DNA from: Chitinophagaceae bacterium
GTDB taxonomy: Bacteria > Bacteroidota > Bacteroidia > Chitinophagales > Chitinophagaceae
Length of the DNA: 12,215 nt
Reading direction: 5' to 3'
NCBI GenBank assembly: GCA_017882205.1
Contig: JADGPY010000100.1
Location: forward strand, 1-12,215
In this document: positions 5,798 through 12,215 of the stretch, in pieces
How positions within the stretch are numbered: position 1 is the first letter of the stretch
Layout: each line of letters starts with the position of its first letter
Notes under the pieces: generated by a model
Told to the model about the DNA's origin: nothing
What the model saw: the letters and a program-made list of their open reading frames with translations, nothing else
Database searches by the model: none
Position numbers and translations under genes: made by a program

Positions 5798-6259
5798 ATG
5801 CGATTATTTCCATTTTTGAAGAAGAAGGATTTTTTTTCTAAAGAAGAAAAAGAACAAATTGTACATGCCATCAAGGAAGCGGAAATGCAAACCTGTGGGG
5901 AGGTCCGGGTGTTTGTAGAAAGCCGTTGCAAGTTTATCGATCCTGTTGACAGGGCAATAGAGATTTTCAACTCCTTAAAAATGGAAAATACAGAGCTGCG
6001 AGATGCAGTACTGATCTATGTGGCATTAAAAGACCGTCAACTGGCAATATATGGCGATAGTGGGATACACGAAAAAACAGGAGATGAATACTGGAAGGAA
6101 GCAGTGAATAAAATGCTCTATCACTTTAATAAAGATAATTATATTGAAGGTATTACTCATGTAATAAAGGAGATCGGAGAAACGCTTGCAGAACATTTTC
6201 CTTACAATAAAGACACTAATAAAAATGAATTGCCTGATGAAATTATTTTTGGCAAATAG
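5798..6259 (+). CDS. TPM-domain protein, cytoplasmic-type (no signal peptide)
   Basis: This 153-residue protein has a TPM domain (named for TLP18.3, Psb32 and MOLO-1) at about residues 12-135. Recognisable pieces are FSKEEKEQIVHAIKEAE, the strand GEVRVFVES, LRDAVLIYVALKDRQLAIYGDSGIHEKTGDEYW and the helix ending in IGETLAEHFP. It has no signal peptide or membrane helix, so it appears soluble and cytoplasmic, unlike the secreted TPM protein encoded next. Some TPM proteins are reported to have phosphatase activity; no catalytic assignment can be made here. Its position between lemA and the secreted paralogue, with gaps of 6 and 9 bases, strongly suggests joint function with both. Confidence 0.9.
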   Translation: MRLFPFLKKKDFFSKEEKEQIVHAIKEAEMQTCGEVRVFVESRCKFIDPVDRAIEIFNSLKMENTELRDAVLIYVALKDRQLAIYGDSGIHEKTGDEYWKEAVNKMLYHFNKDNYIEGITHVIKEIGETLAEHFPYNKDTNKNELPDEIIFGK

Positions 6260-6268
6260 TCCCCTGAT

Positions 6269-7060
6269 ATGAAGAAACTCCTCTCAATATTCTTTTTATT
6301 TATCGCGATCAATGCATTTGCACAAACAATTAACCCAAAGCCTGATCCGCCTAAGGCAGTAAACGATTATGGCAAGATGCTGGAGTCTTTCCAGGTGGAT
6401 GCCTTAGAACAAAAGATAGACAATTATAACGAAAGCACTTCGTCAGCTATAGTGATCATCACGGTTGAAGACCTGGGAGACTATGCGATTGATGATATTG
6501 CCCTAAAATACCTCAGGGAATGGGGTGTTGGGGTTAAGGGAAAGAATAACGGAGTGGTTATCCTGGTTTCTAAAAATCAGCGCAAAGCATGGATAGCTAC
6601 CGGGTACGGAATGGAGGGGGTACTTCCTGATGTTACGGTGAAACAGATCGTTGACCAGCGGATGATACCTTATTTTAAGGAAAAAGATTTTTACCGTGGT
6701 TTTGACAATACAGTAGATGCTATCATACAGGCGGCAGCGGGAGAATTTAAGGCAGATCCCTCTGCGAAACAACCAGGACGCGGAGGCAGATTATCTTTCA
6801 AAACAATCATCTTTCTAATAGTTATTTTCTTCGTCATCATCTCATTCTTTAGTGGAGGAGGTGGCGGTGGCTATGCCAGCAGGCGTGGTTTTGGCGGCCT
6901 TGGTGGATTACCATGGTTTTTCCTTGGTAGTATGATGGGTGGCGGTGGTTCCCGTGGTGGTGGAGGATTTGGAGGAGGATTTGGAGGTGGTGGAGGCGGA
7001 GGATTTGGAGGCTTTGGTGGTGGCGGCGGCGGCGGCGGCGGTGCCGGCGGAGGATGGTAA
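6269..7060 (+). CDS. Secreted TPM-domain protein with membrane anchor and Gly-rich tail (YgcG type)
   Basis: The 263-residue product begins with a signal peptide (cleavage after AFA, residue 18). A TPM domain covers about 30-160, with VNDYGKML (31-38), the strand SAIVIITVEDLG, LREWGVGVKGKNNGVVILVS and the signature WIATGYGMEGVLPD (108-121). A transmembrane helix follows at about 177-194. The tail from 196 to 263 is almost entirely glycine with Phe, Arg and Ser and ends in GGGW. This domain order is that of YgcG-like proteins. The domain would sit in the periplasm with the tail across the inner membrane, or the reverse. The tail is coded by GGN triplets, including six GGC in a row at 7022-7039, a region prone to length change and assembly error. 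It is the last gene of the lemA operon and converges on the aminopeptidase gene after 17 bases. Confidence 0.93.
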   Translation: MKKLLSIFFLFIAINAFAQTINPKPDPPKAVNDYGKMLESFQVDALEQKIDNYNESTSSAIVIITVEDLGDYAIDDIALKYLREWGVGVKGKNNGVVILVSKNQRKAWIATGYGMEGVLPDVTVKQIVDQRMIPYFKEKDFYRGFDNTVDAIIQAAAGEFKADPSAKQPGRGGRLSFKTIIFLIVIFFVIISFFSGGGGGGYASRRGFGGLGGLPWFFLGSMMGGGGSRGGGGFGGGFGGGGGGGFGGFGGGGGGGGGAGGGW

Positions 7061-7077
7061 ATTTGTCAGGCAAAAAA

Positions 7078-9525
7078 TCACTTCATTAACCCATTAATAT
7101 AATCAGCCACCTGGGTATTCCCTTCGTCTTTTTTAGCCTTAGCTATTTTATCAAAAGCCTGTTTAAACGTTGGATCAGTGAAGTTCCTGTATTGTTCAGG
7201 AACAATATTCCGGAATTTCATCATCTCGTCTACCCCTTTCTTTACATTATCACCATTTTTAACTTTCACCAGGTAATTACCGAAGTCTGATGTTAATTGC
7301 AATTTAGATTCATTCAGTGGTGCATTTTTATACTGGTTAAAAATGATAATGAAGTCTTCTTCAGTACCATTTGCCATAATAGCTCCGGAAACAATAGCTC
7401 CAAGTTTTCCTTTTGCATCATTGCTGTATTTTTTCGCAAGGGTGTAGGCATTAGCAGGATCCAATTTGCTTAAACCATCCAGGGCTGAGCCTGCAACGGA
7501 ATAAGATGAATCACTAACATATTTTGTAAATAGAGCGGTGTATTTCTTGTCTTTCTGCTTAGCTAAGATATCTATTGCTTTCGCCTTTACTGTTTTGTAA
7601 GGCTCTGTATTTGCGATATGTTCAACTTCGGTCAATACTTCGGGAGTAAGCAATGATTTATTCAAATCAAGCCTGTTCAGGGTATATAGTCTCAGGTTAT
7701 AATATCTGTCGTGCAGGCCTTGTGCCAGTTCAGGCATTTTTTTCTTTGCAAAGAAATCAAGCGCTTCCCTGCGATCAAGATAGTTTTTAGCATTCTTCCA
7801 TTGCTCTACATAATTATCAGAAGTTTTATTATCTGTTTTATCTACCAATAATATCTTATCTGCATCCACATTTATCAAGGTTGGTTTTACTGCAGAACGG
7901 AAATTGAAAGTATCAACCTGGTGAGTCATCCAAACTTTGTAACGTAATTTATTGCTGCCATTGTATACATCTATGGTAATTGGAAGACGGAAGATCTTTC
8001 CCGTATTCTGGGTCTGCTTAAGAATAACCTGCGCATTGTCACCACTGTAATTATAATCGATGGTAAGTTTAGGATGACCACTTCCATAGTACCACTGGTT
8101 AAAGAACCAATGAAGATCCTGACCAGTTACAGCTTCAAATGCAAGACGCAATTGTGCTACTTCAGTACTCTTGAATCTATTATCGGTAAGATATTTATTC
8201 AATGATTTATAAAATGCGTCATCACCCACCAAATACCTTAGCATATGAAGGATGGCTCCTCCTTTTGGATAGCTTACCTGGTCAAAAACATCTTCCTTAT
8301 CCCTGTAGGTATAACGAACAAGATCTTTTTGCGCATTTGACGGATTTGATAAGTATGCCGTTCTGTTCTCCTGGATGTGCTCATCACCTTTGTCTTTACC
8401 ATACCTGTATTCATTCCATAATGTTTCACTGTAATCTGCGAATGATTCATTCAAGGTAATGTTGCTCCAGCTTTGTGTGGTTACTAAGTCACCAAACCAT
8501 TGGTGAAATAATTCATGTGAAATTACGTCTTCCCAGCGATTGCCATCCGTTAATTCCCTTGCATTTTGGTAAGCGCTTTCCTGGTGCAGGGTTGCAGAAG
8601 TATTTTCCATGGCACCGCTCACGTAATCTCTTCCTACGATCTGAGCATATTTTGGCCATGCATAAGGAACCCCGGTAATCTTTTCATAAAAACCGATCAT
8701 GGCAGGGGTTTCGCCAAAGATCTTGCGTGCTACAGGTGCATATTCTTTTTCTACATAATAACTAACTTCTTTACCATTATGGCTGTCTTTAATAATTGAA
8801 TAGTCTCCAACTCCCATAAAGAATAAATAGGGTGCATGTGGAAGATCCATTTTCCAATAATCTGTGCGGGTACCATCGGCATTTTTTTTCTGGCTTATTA
8901 ATAAGCCATTGCTGAGCGTTACATATTTTGACGGAACGGTCATATAAATCTCATCAGTTGTTTTTTGATTAGGCTTATCGATGGTTGGGAACCATGCACT
9001 GTTTGCCTCCGTTTCACCCTGTGTCCAGATTTGGGTAGGCTTGTCTTTATCTTCCCCTTTAGGGTTTATGAAATACAAGCCTTTGGCATCTGTAATTGCG
9101 GCACTTCCTGTTGTTTTCAATTCATTAGGCCTGGAAACATAGTCTATGTAAATGGTATAATTCTCATCGGCCTTATAGGTTTTATCAAGAGTTATGCGCA
9201 ACAGCATACTGTCGTAGTCGTATTTCAACTTTGACTTAGATGTTCCTTTCATTACCGACACTTCCTTAATATCCATTCCTTTCGCGTCCAGGGTCAAAGA
9301 ATCCGTGGGATAAAAATGCGGGTGCAGGGTAACCCATTCCTTTCCGTACAGGTAAGATTTATCATAGTCAAACTTTACATCGAGCTTAGTGTGCACAAGA
9401 TCATTGATCCTGGTTGCTGCTGCCCGGTAAATGGATTTCCAGGAAGTATCCTTTGGCTCATCCTCTGTTTGAGCCTTCAATATAAAAGGGCTTGCTGCCA
9501 GAATGAGCAAAAACAATTTCTTCAT
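7078..9525 (-). CDS. Secreted M1 family zinc aminopeptidase
   Basis: This is a metallopeptidase of the gluzincin M1 family, which removes N-terminal residues from peptides. The 815-residue precursor has a signal peptide (MKKLFLLILAASPFILKA), so it works in the periplasm or outside the cell, probably in peptide nutrition. The substrate-anchoring motif GAMEN is at 304-308, and zinc ligands H337, H341 and E360 sit in HELFHQWFGD plus NESFAD, the expected HExxH-x18-E spacing. E338 is the general base, and Y419 in VSYPKGGAILHMLR is the likely transition-state tyrosine. The N-terminal beta domain (about 40-240) and a C-terminal helical-repeat region (about 590-815) match the usual layout. All catalytic residues are present. 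The gene faces the lemA operon tail to tail and the DUF4476 gene head to head. Confidence 0.96.
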   Translation of the reverse strand: MKKLFLLILAASPFILKAQTEDEPKDTSWKSIYRAAATRINDLVHTKLDVKFDYDKSYLYGKEWVTLHPHFYPTDSLTLDAKGMDIKEVSVMKGTSKSKLKYDYDSMLLRITLDKTYKADENYTIYIDYVSRPNELKTTGSAAITDAKGLYFINPKGEDKDKPTQIWTQGETEANSAWFPTIDKPNQKTTDEIYMTVPSKYVTLSNGLLISQKKNADGTRTDYWKMDLPHAPYLFFMGVGDYSIIKDSHNGKEVSYYVEKEYAPVARKIFGETPAMIGFYEKITGVPYAWPKYAQIVGRDYVSGAMENTSATLHQESAYQNARELTDGNRWEDVISHELFHQWFGDLVTTQSWSNITLNESFADYSETLWNEYRYGKDKGDEHIQENRTAYLSNPSNAQKDLVRYTYRDKEDVFDQVSYPKGGAILHMLRYLVGDDAFYKSLNKYLTDNRFKSTEVAQLRLAFEAVTGQDLHWFFNQWYYGSGHPKLTIDYNYSGDNAQVILKQTQNTGKIFRLPITIDVYNGSNKLRYKVWMTHQVDTFNFRSAVKPTLINVDADKILLVDKTDNKTSDNYVEQWKNAKNYLDRREALDFFAKKKMPELAQGLHDRYYNLRLYTLNRLDLNKSLLTPEVLTEVEHIANTEPYKTVKAKAIDILAKQKDKKYTALFTKYVSDSSYSVAGSALDGLSKLDPANAYTLAKKYSNDAKGKLGAIVSGAIMANGTEEDFIIIFNQYKNAPLNESKLQLTSDFGNYLVKVKNGDNVKKGVDEMMKFRNIVPEQYRNFTDPTFKQAFDKIAKAKKDEGNTQVADYINGLMK

Positions 9526-9542
9526 AAATAATTTTTAAATGT

Positions 9543-9550
9543 CAAAAGTA
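9543..9550 (-). promoter_or_regulatory. -7 box of the aminopeptidase gene
   Basis: Read on the minus strand the sequence is TACTTTTG, an exact TAnnTTTG match, 17 nt upstream of the ATG at 9525. A clear -33 TTTG is not visible at the proper distance. Confidence 0.5.
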
Positions 9551-9613
9551 ATCTGCTTATTGTTAATTCACTTCATTTTTTGGATAGAAGGCAAATAGTA
9601 TATTTTATTGATT

Positions 9614-9621
9614 TAGATTTG
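9614..9621 (+). promoter_or_regulatory. -7 box of the DUF4476-truA operon
   Basis: TAGATTTG is an exact TAnnTTTG match, 17 nt before the ATG at 9639. The nearest upstream TTTG (9579-9582) is 31 nt away, too far for a standard -33 element. The aminopeptidase promoter lies about 65 bases away on the other strand. Confidence 0.5.
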
Positions 9622-9638
9622 TAATTGTAATATCGACC

Positions 9639-11000
9639 ATGCGACTATTATCCATTCTATTTTTATCTGTGCTTAGTTTTTCTGTTTCTGCCCAGCAAAA
9701 TCATTTCATTTATTTACAAACAGAAAATAAGCAAGCTTTCTATGTGAAGTTAGAAAATAAGGTATTCAGTTCCTCAGCTACAGGATATCTTATTCTTTCA
9801 AAATTAACGGACGGTAATTATAAGATTATGTTGGGATTTCCAAAGAATTTATTTCCAGAACAGGTTTTCAATTGTGTAGTGGATAATAAAGACCTGGGTT
9901 TCCTGGTAAAAAATTTTGGAGATAAGGGATGGGGGCTTTTCAATCTTCAGTCATCCGAAGTGATTATGGCAGGAGACGTAATAATAAAAAAGGCATCCGC
10001 AGTAAGAGAAAACAGCAGTGATCCATTTTCAAATATGCTTGCTAATGTTGTGCATGATTCTACCATCAACAGGAAAGAGGAAGTAATAGAGGAACCCAAA
10101 ATTGCAAATGAGGCAAATAAGCAATCTACAGAACCTTTAAAAAATGCAGAACAGCCAACCCTGGCAGACCAGAATATAGTGCCTGCTACAACTAATGATA
10201 CAGCATACACTTCATCCATTAAAAGAACCAGCAAGAAGAAAAATAAAGATGGCTATCAATTTGTTTATGTTGATCAATATAACAACCAGGCAGACACTAT
10301 TAGTATTTTCCTGCCAGTTGAAAAGGTTGAGAAAAAGAAAGCTGTTAAAGACACTGCTACTATAGTTTCCGCTACAGATCAATCTGTTAAAGACACTGCT
10401 AATATAGTTTCCGCTACAGATCAATCTGTTAAAGACACTACTAAAATAGTTTCCGCTACAGATCAATCACAAAATATTTCGAAAGTTGAAGAGAAAAATG
10501 CAGACCAGGTTGTACCGAACGTTCCAGCGACTCAGCAAGAAGTGAAAACTGATCAGGCATATAATGATTCAACGACTTCGAAGCCACACCAACAAACTCC
10601 TAAGGAAGAAGTTTCGAAGGACCAACCTAAATTTATTGAGTTAAAAGAATCTGCCCTGGAAAAGCCCGGAACCGTCCCTGTCTCCAAATCGGGAATGATC
10701 AATAGTGATTGCAAGTCTACCGCATCGGATGATGATTTTCTTAAACTCAGGAAAAAGATGGCCGCAGAAAATAATGAGGATGACATGATAAGGGTGGCCA
10801 AAAAAACATTCAAAACCAAATGCTTTTCTACAGAGCAGGTAAAAAATCTGAGTGCCCTATTTTTGAAAGACGATGGAAAATATTCATTCCTTGAAACTGC
10901 TTATCCATTTGTATCAGATTCGGATATATTCCAGAGTTTAGAATCCCAACTTTCTGACAGCTATTATATCAATCGTTTTAAGGCGATGATCCACCATTAA
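9639..11000 (+). CDS. Secreted DUF4476-domain protein with repeat-bearing linker
   Basis: The 453-residue product starts with a signal peptide (MRLLSILFLSVLSFSVSA). An N-terminal folded region at about 20-115 (FIYLQTENKQAFYVKL, GYLILSKLTDGNYKIMLGFP) resembles the N-terminal part of other Chitinophagaceae DUF4476 proteins. A long polar, low-complexity linker at about 130-350 is rich in Lys, Glu, Thr and Gln and contains three 14-residue repeats (VKDTATIVSATDQS type, 236-277). The C-terminal DUF4476 domain covers about 357-450, including DDFLKLRKKMAAENNEDDMI, a Cys pair (C358, C394 region) and YSFLETAYPFVSD. DUF4476 has no known activity; the layout suggests a periplasmic or surface protein with two folded ends joined by a flexible spacer. 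truA follows after 27 bases and is probably co-transcribed, without an obvious functional link. Confidence 0.85.
   Translation: MRLLSILFLSVLSFSVSAQQNHFIYLQTENKQAFYVKLENKVFSSSATGYLILSKLTDGNYKIMLGFPKNLFPEQVFNCVVDNKDLGFLVKNFGDKGWGLFNLQSSEVIMAGDVIIKKASAVRENSSDPFSNMLANVVHDSTINRKEEVIEEPKIANEANKQSTEPLKNAEQPTLADQNIVPATTNDTAYTSSIKRTSKKKNKDGYQFVYVDQYNNQADTISIFLPVEKVEKKKAVKDTATIVSATDQSVKDTANIVSATDQSVKDTTKIVSATDQSQNISKVEEKNADQVVPNVPATQQEVKTDQAYNDSTTSKPHQQTPKEEVSKDQPKFIELKESALEKPGTVPVSKSGMINSDCKSTASDDDFLKLRKKMAAENNEDDMIRVAKKTFKTKCFSTEQVKNLSALFLKDDGKYSFLETAYPFVSDSDIFQSLESQLSDSYYINRFKAMIHH
10344..10469 (+). repeat. Three tandem 42-bp repeats inside the DUF4476 gene
   Basis: Units at 10344-10385, 10386-10427 and 10428-10469 are in frame and each encodes 14 residues of the type VKDTxxIVSATDQS. 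Units 1 and 2 differ at one base; unit 3 differs from unit 2 at three. The near identity points to recent duplication or ongoing copy-number change, which would lengthen or shorten the linker without breaking the frame. Confidence 0.95.
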
Positions 11001-11027
11001 AGCAATTTAAAATTCTTTCAACCTGTT

Positions 11028-11774
11028 ATGCCACGTTTTTTTATAGAGGTTTCGTATAAGGGTGGCAATTATTCAGGTCTCCAGGTACAGGAAAATGCTA
11101 ATTCTATCCAGGCAGAAGTTGAGAGGTGCTTGCAAATATTTTATAAAGAACGTTTTTCACTAACGGGATCTTCCCGCACTGATGCAGGTGTGCATGCATT
11201 GCAGAATTATTTTCATTTTGACTATAAAAATGATCTGGATCCATCCAATATATATCATCTCAATGCCATTCTTCCAAGGGATATAGTCATAAAAAACATC
11301 TTCCAGGTATCGGCTGAGGCCCATTGCAGGTTTGACGCCATCAGCAGGAGCTATCGGTATATTATTTATCATAAGAAAGATCCATTTTTAGAAGACAGGG
11401 CTTATTTTTTTCCATACTGGATTAATATGGAAGCCATGCAACAGGCTGGTTCTATCATTTTAGAGTACCAGGACTTCACCTCATTTTCCAAGCGAAATAC
11501 GCAGGTAAATAATTTTATATGCACTATCCATGAAAGTAATTGGAAAGCAGAAGGAAGTTCACAGGTATATCATGTTACAGGTAACAGGTTTTTAAGAGGG
11601 ATGGTGCGAGGTCTTGCAGGTACAATGCTAAGAGTAGGAACGGGTAAGATAACCGTTGATCAATTTCGAAATATCATTGAAAGGAGGGACTCCAGCCTCG
11701 CGGATTTTTCAGTTCCGGCACATGGATTATTCCTGAGAGAAGTAAACTATCCTGATCATATTATTTCCATGTAA
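11028..11774 (+). CDS. truA: tRNA pseudouridine(38-40) synthase TruA
   Basis: TruA converts uridines 38, 39 and 40 in the anticodon arm of many tRNAs to pseudouridine, in the cytoplasm as a homodimer. The 248-residue product is slightly shorter than the E. coli enzyme (270). The catalytic aspartate is D52 in GSSRTDAGVHA (47-57). The second conserved block SRSYRYIIYHKKDPF and the C-terminal signature VTGNRFLRGMVRGLAGTMLRVGTGKI-like segment are complete. The N-terminal motif reads YKGGNYSGLQVQ, with Leu where many homologues have Trp or Phe. No Shine-Dalgarno sequence precedes the ATG. It follows the DUF4476 gene by 27 bases and is the last protein gene before the rRNA operon. Confidence 0.96.
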   Translation: MPRFFIEVSYKGGNYSGLQVQENANSIQAEVERCLQIFYKERFSLTGSSRTDAGVHALQNYFHFDYKNDLDPSNIYHLNAILPRDIVIKNIFQVSAEAHCRFDAISRSYRYIIYHKKDPFLEDRAYFFPYWINMEAMQQAGSIILEYQDFTSFSKRNTQVNNFICTIHESNWKAEGSSQVYHVTGNRFLRGMVRGLAGTMLRVGTGKITVDQFRNIIERRDSSLADFSVPAHGLFLREVNYPDHIISM

Positions 11775-11854
11775 GAAACTAAAATGTTATTTCCATTGAA
11801 AAGCTTGCTATCACAATGATTTATAATTCCTTAACAAAACTAACATCAAAAACA

Positions 11855-11885
11855 TTTGGTGTTTTAGTGAAACCTCTTATCTTTG
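11855..11885 (+). promoter_or_regulatory. rRNA operon promoter P1
   Basis: TTTG at 11855-11858, a 19-nt spacer and TATCTTTG at 11878-11885 match the Bacteroidota housekeeping sigma consensus completely. Transcription would start near 11892, about 280 bases before mature 16S rRNA. Confidence 0.85.
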
Positions 11886-11968
11886 CAATCCGCTTTTGAA
11901 AAAAGGCATAGTTCTTCACAAAAAATACATTTTTCAACATAAGATTTCTAAAATAAAAAGTAGAAAAA

Positions 11969-12000
11969 TTAGGTTGGTTAAATAAAGGCTCTTACCTTTG
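11969..12000 (+). promoter_or_regulatory. rRNA operon promoter P2
   Basis: TACCTTTG at 11993-12000 is an exact -7 box. The -33 element is imperfect: TTAG at 11969-11972 has the right 20-nt spacing, and TTG at 11974-11976 is closer than usual. It forms a tandem pair with P1, about 115 bases downstream. Confidence 0.65.
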
Positions 12001-12039
12001 CACTCCCAAATAAAAATGGGTGGTCAAACAAGGCCAAAA

Positions 12040-12050
12040 GATCTTTGAAA
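12040..12050 (+). promoter_or_regulatory. boxA-like antitermination site
   Basis: GATCTTTGAAA in the rRNA leader resembles the TGCTCTTTAACA boxA consensus bound by the NusB-S10 complex, and sits at the usual place between the promoters and 16S rRNA. The match is partial. Confidence 0.35.
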
Positions 12051-12171
12051 GTTTGGAAGCAATAGCATCTCAATAACATTGGGAAAACAAGGTAATTTTT
12101 AGCGTAATTAATAATTAGAATTTGACGTTAATTTTCGAGAGAGAATTTACAAGTCAGATCAAATCTCATTT

Positions 12172-12215
<44 letters not shown>

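Larger units (their letters stand above)
11775..12171 (+). other. rRNA operon leader region (no protein gene)
   Basis: About 400 bases separate truA from 16S rRNA and contain no credible ORF. They hold two promoters and a leader. A small hairpin CCCA/TGGG at 12005-12020 lies at the likely start of the P2 transcript. ATCTTTGAAA at 12041-12050 resembles the boxA antitermination motif seen in rRNA leaders of this phylum. No terminator for the truA transcript is evident. Confidence 0.7.

Noticed and set aside
6849..7073. Minus-strand frame with His/Arg-rich peptide opposite the Gly-rich tail
   Set aside because: The composition is just the complement of GGN repeats; no start context or family.

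Overview
The window looks like a chromosomal segment of a Bacteroidota bacterium, most likely near Chitinophagaceae. The evidence is: AT-rich DNA; almost no Shine-Dalgarno sequences; repeated matches to the Bacteroidota promoter (TTTG, about 19-20 nt, TAnnTTTG); lineage-typical families (DUF4476, DUF4190 next to DUF2752, the LemA-TPM-TPM cluster); and a 16S rRNA 5' end ending in GATGAACGCTAGCGGCA. Most of it is ordinary housekeeping sequence. No phage, CRISPR array or insertion sequence was seen.

Left part (1-2652). A partial unknown ORF is followed by a short repeat-rich spacer. Next is a minus-strand secreted protein built from two repeats that resemble the end of the TonB-receptor plug domain. 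A stretch of about 350 nt without a confident gene follows. Then come two small plus-strand membrane protein genes, DUF4190 and DUF2752; the second seems to lack its normal first helix because no standard start codon precedes it. A minus-strand SnoaL/DUF4440-like lipoprotein gene follows. Its natural signal-peptide start is separated from the body by one base of frame at a ten-base A/T homopolymer. It lies directly downstream of a minus-strand tRNA-Glu(UUC) gene with a near-perfect promoter.

Central part (2653-7060). Running away from the tRNA is a two-gene glycolytic operon, gapA and pgk, which carries 1,3-bisphosphoglycerate from its synthesis to its use in ATP formation. It ends in a long imperfect inverted repeat. 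The next operon is lemA, a soluble TPM-domain protein, and a secreted membrane-anchored TPM-domain protein with a glycine-rich tail. These three very likely act together at the cell envelope.

Right part (7061-12215). A large secreted M1 zinc aminopeptidase gene runs on the minus strand, tail to tail with the TPM operon and 17 bp from it. Back to back with it are a plus-strand DUF4476 secreted protein, whose linker carries three 42-bp tandem repeats, and truA (tRNA pseudouridine 38-40 synthase). The window closes with an rRNA operon leader with tandem promoters and the first 44 or so bases of 16S rRNA.

No clearly new multi-gene system is visible. The points most worth a second look are the homopolymer frameshift in the lipoprotein gene, the tandem plug-like protein, the start-less DUF2752 gene, and the dispersed CACGGAGA-type intergenic repeats.
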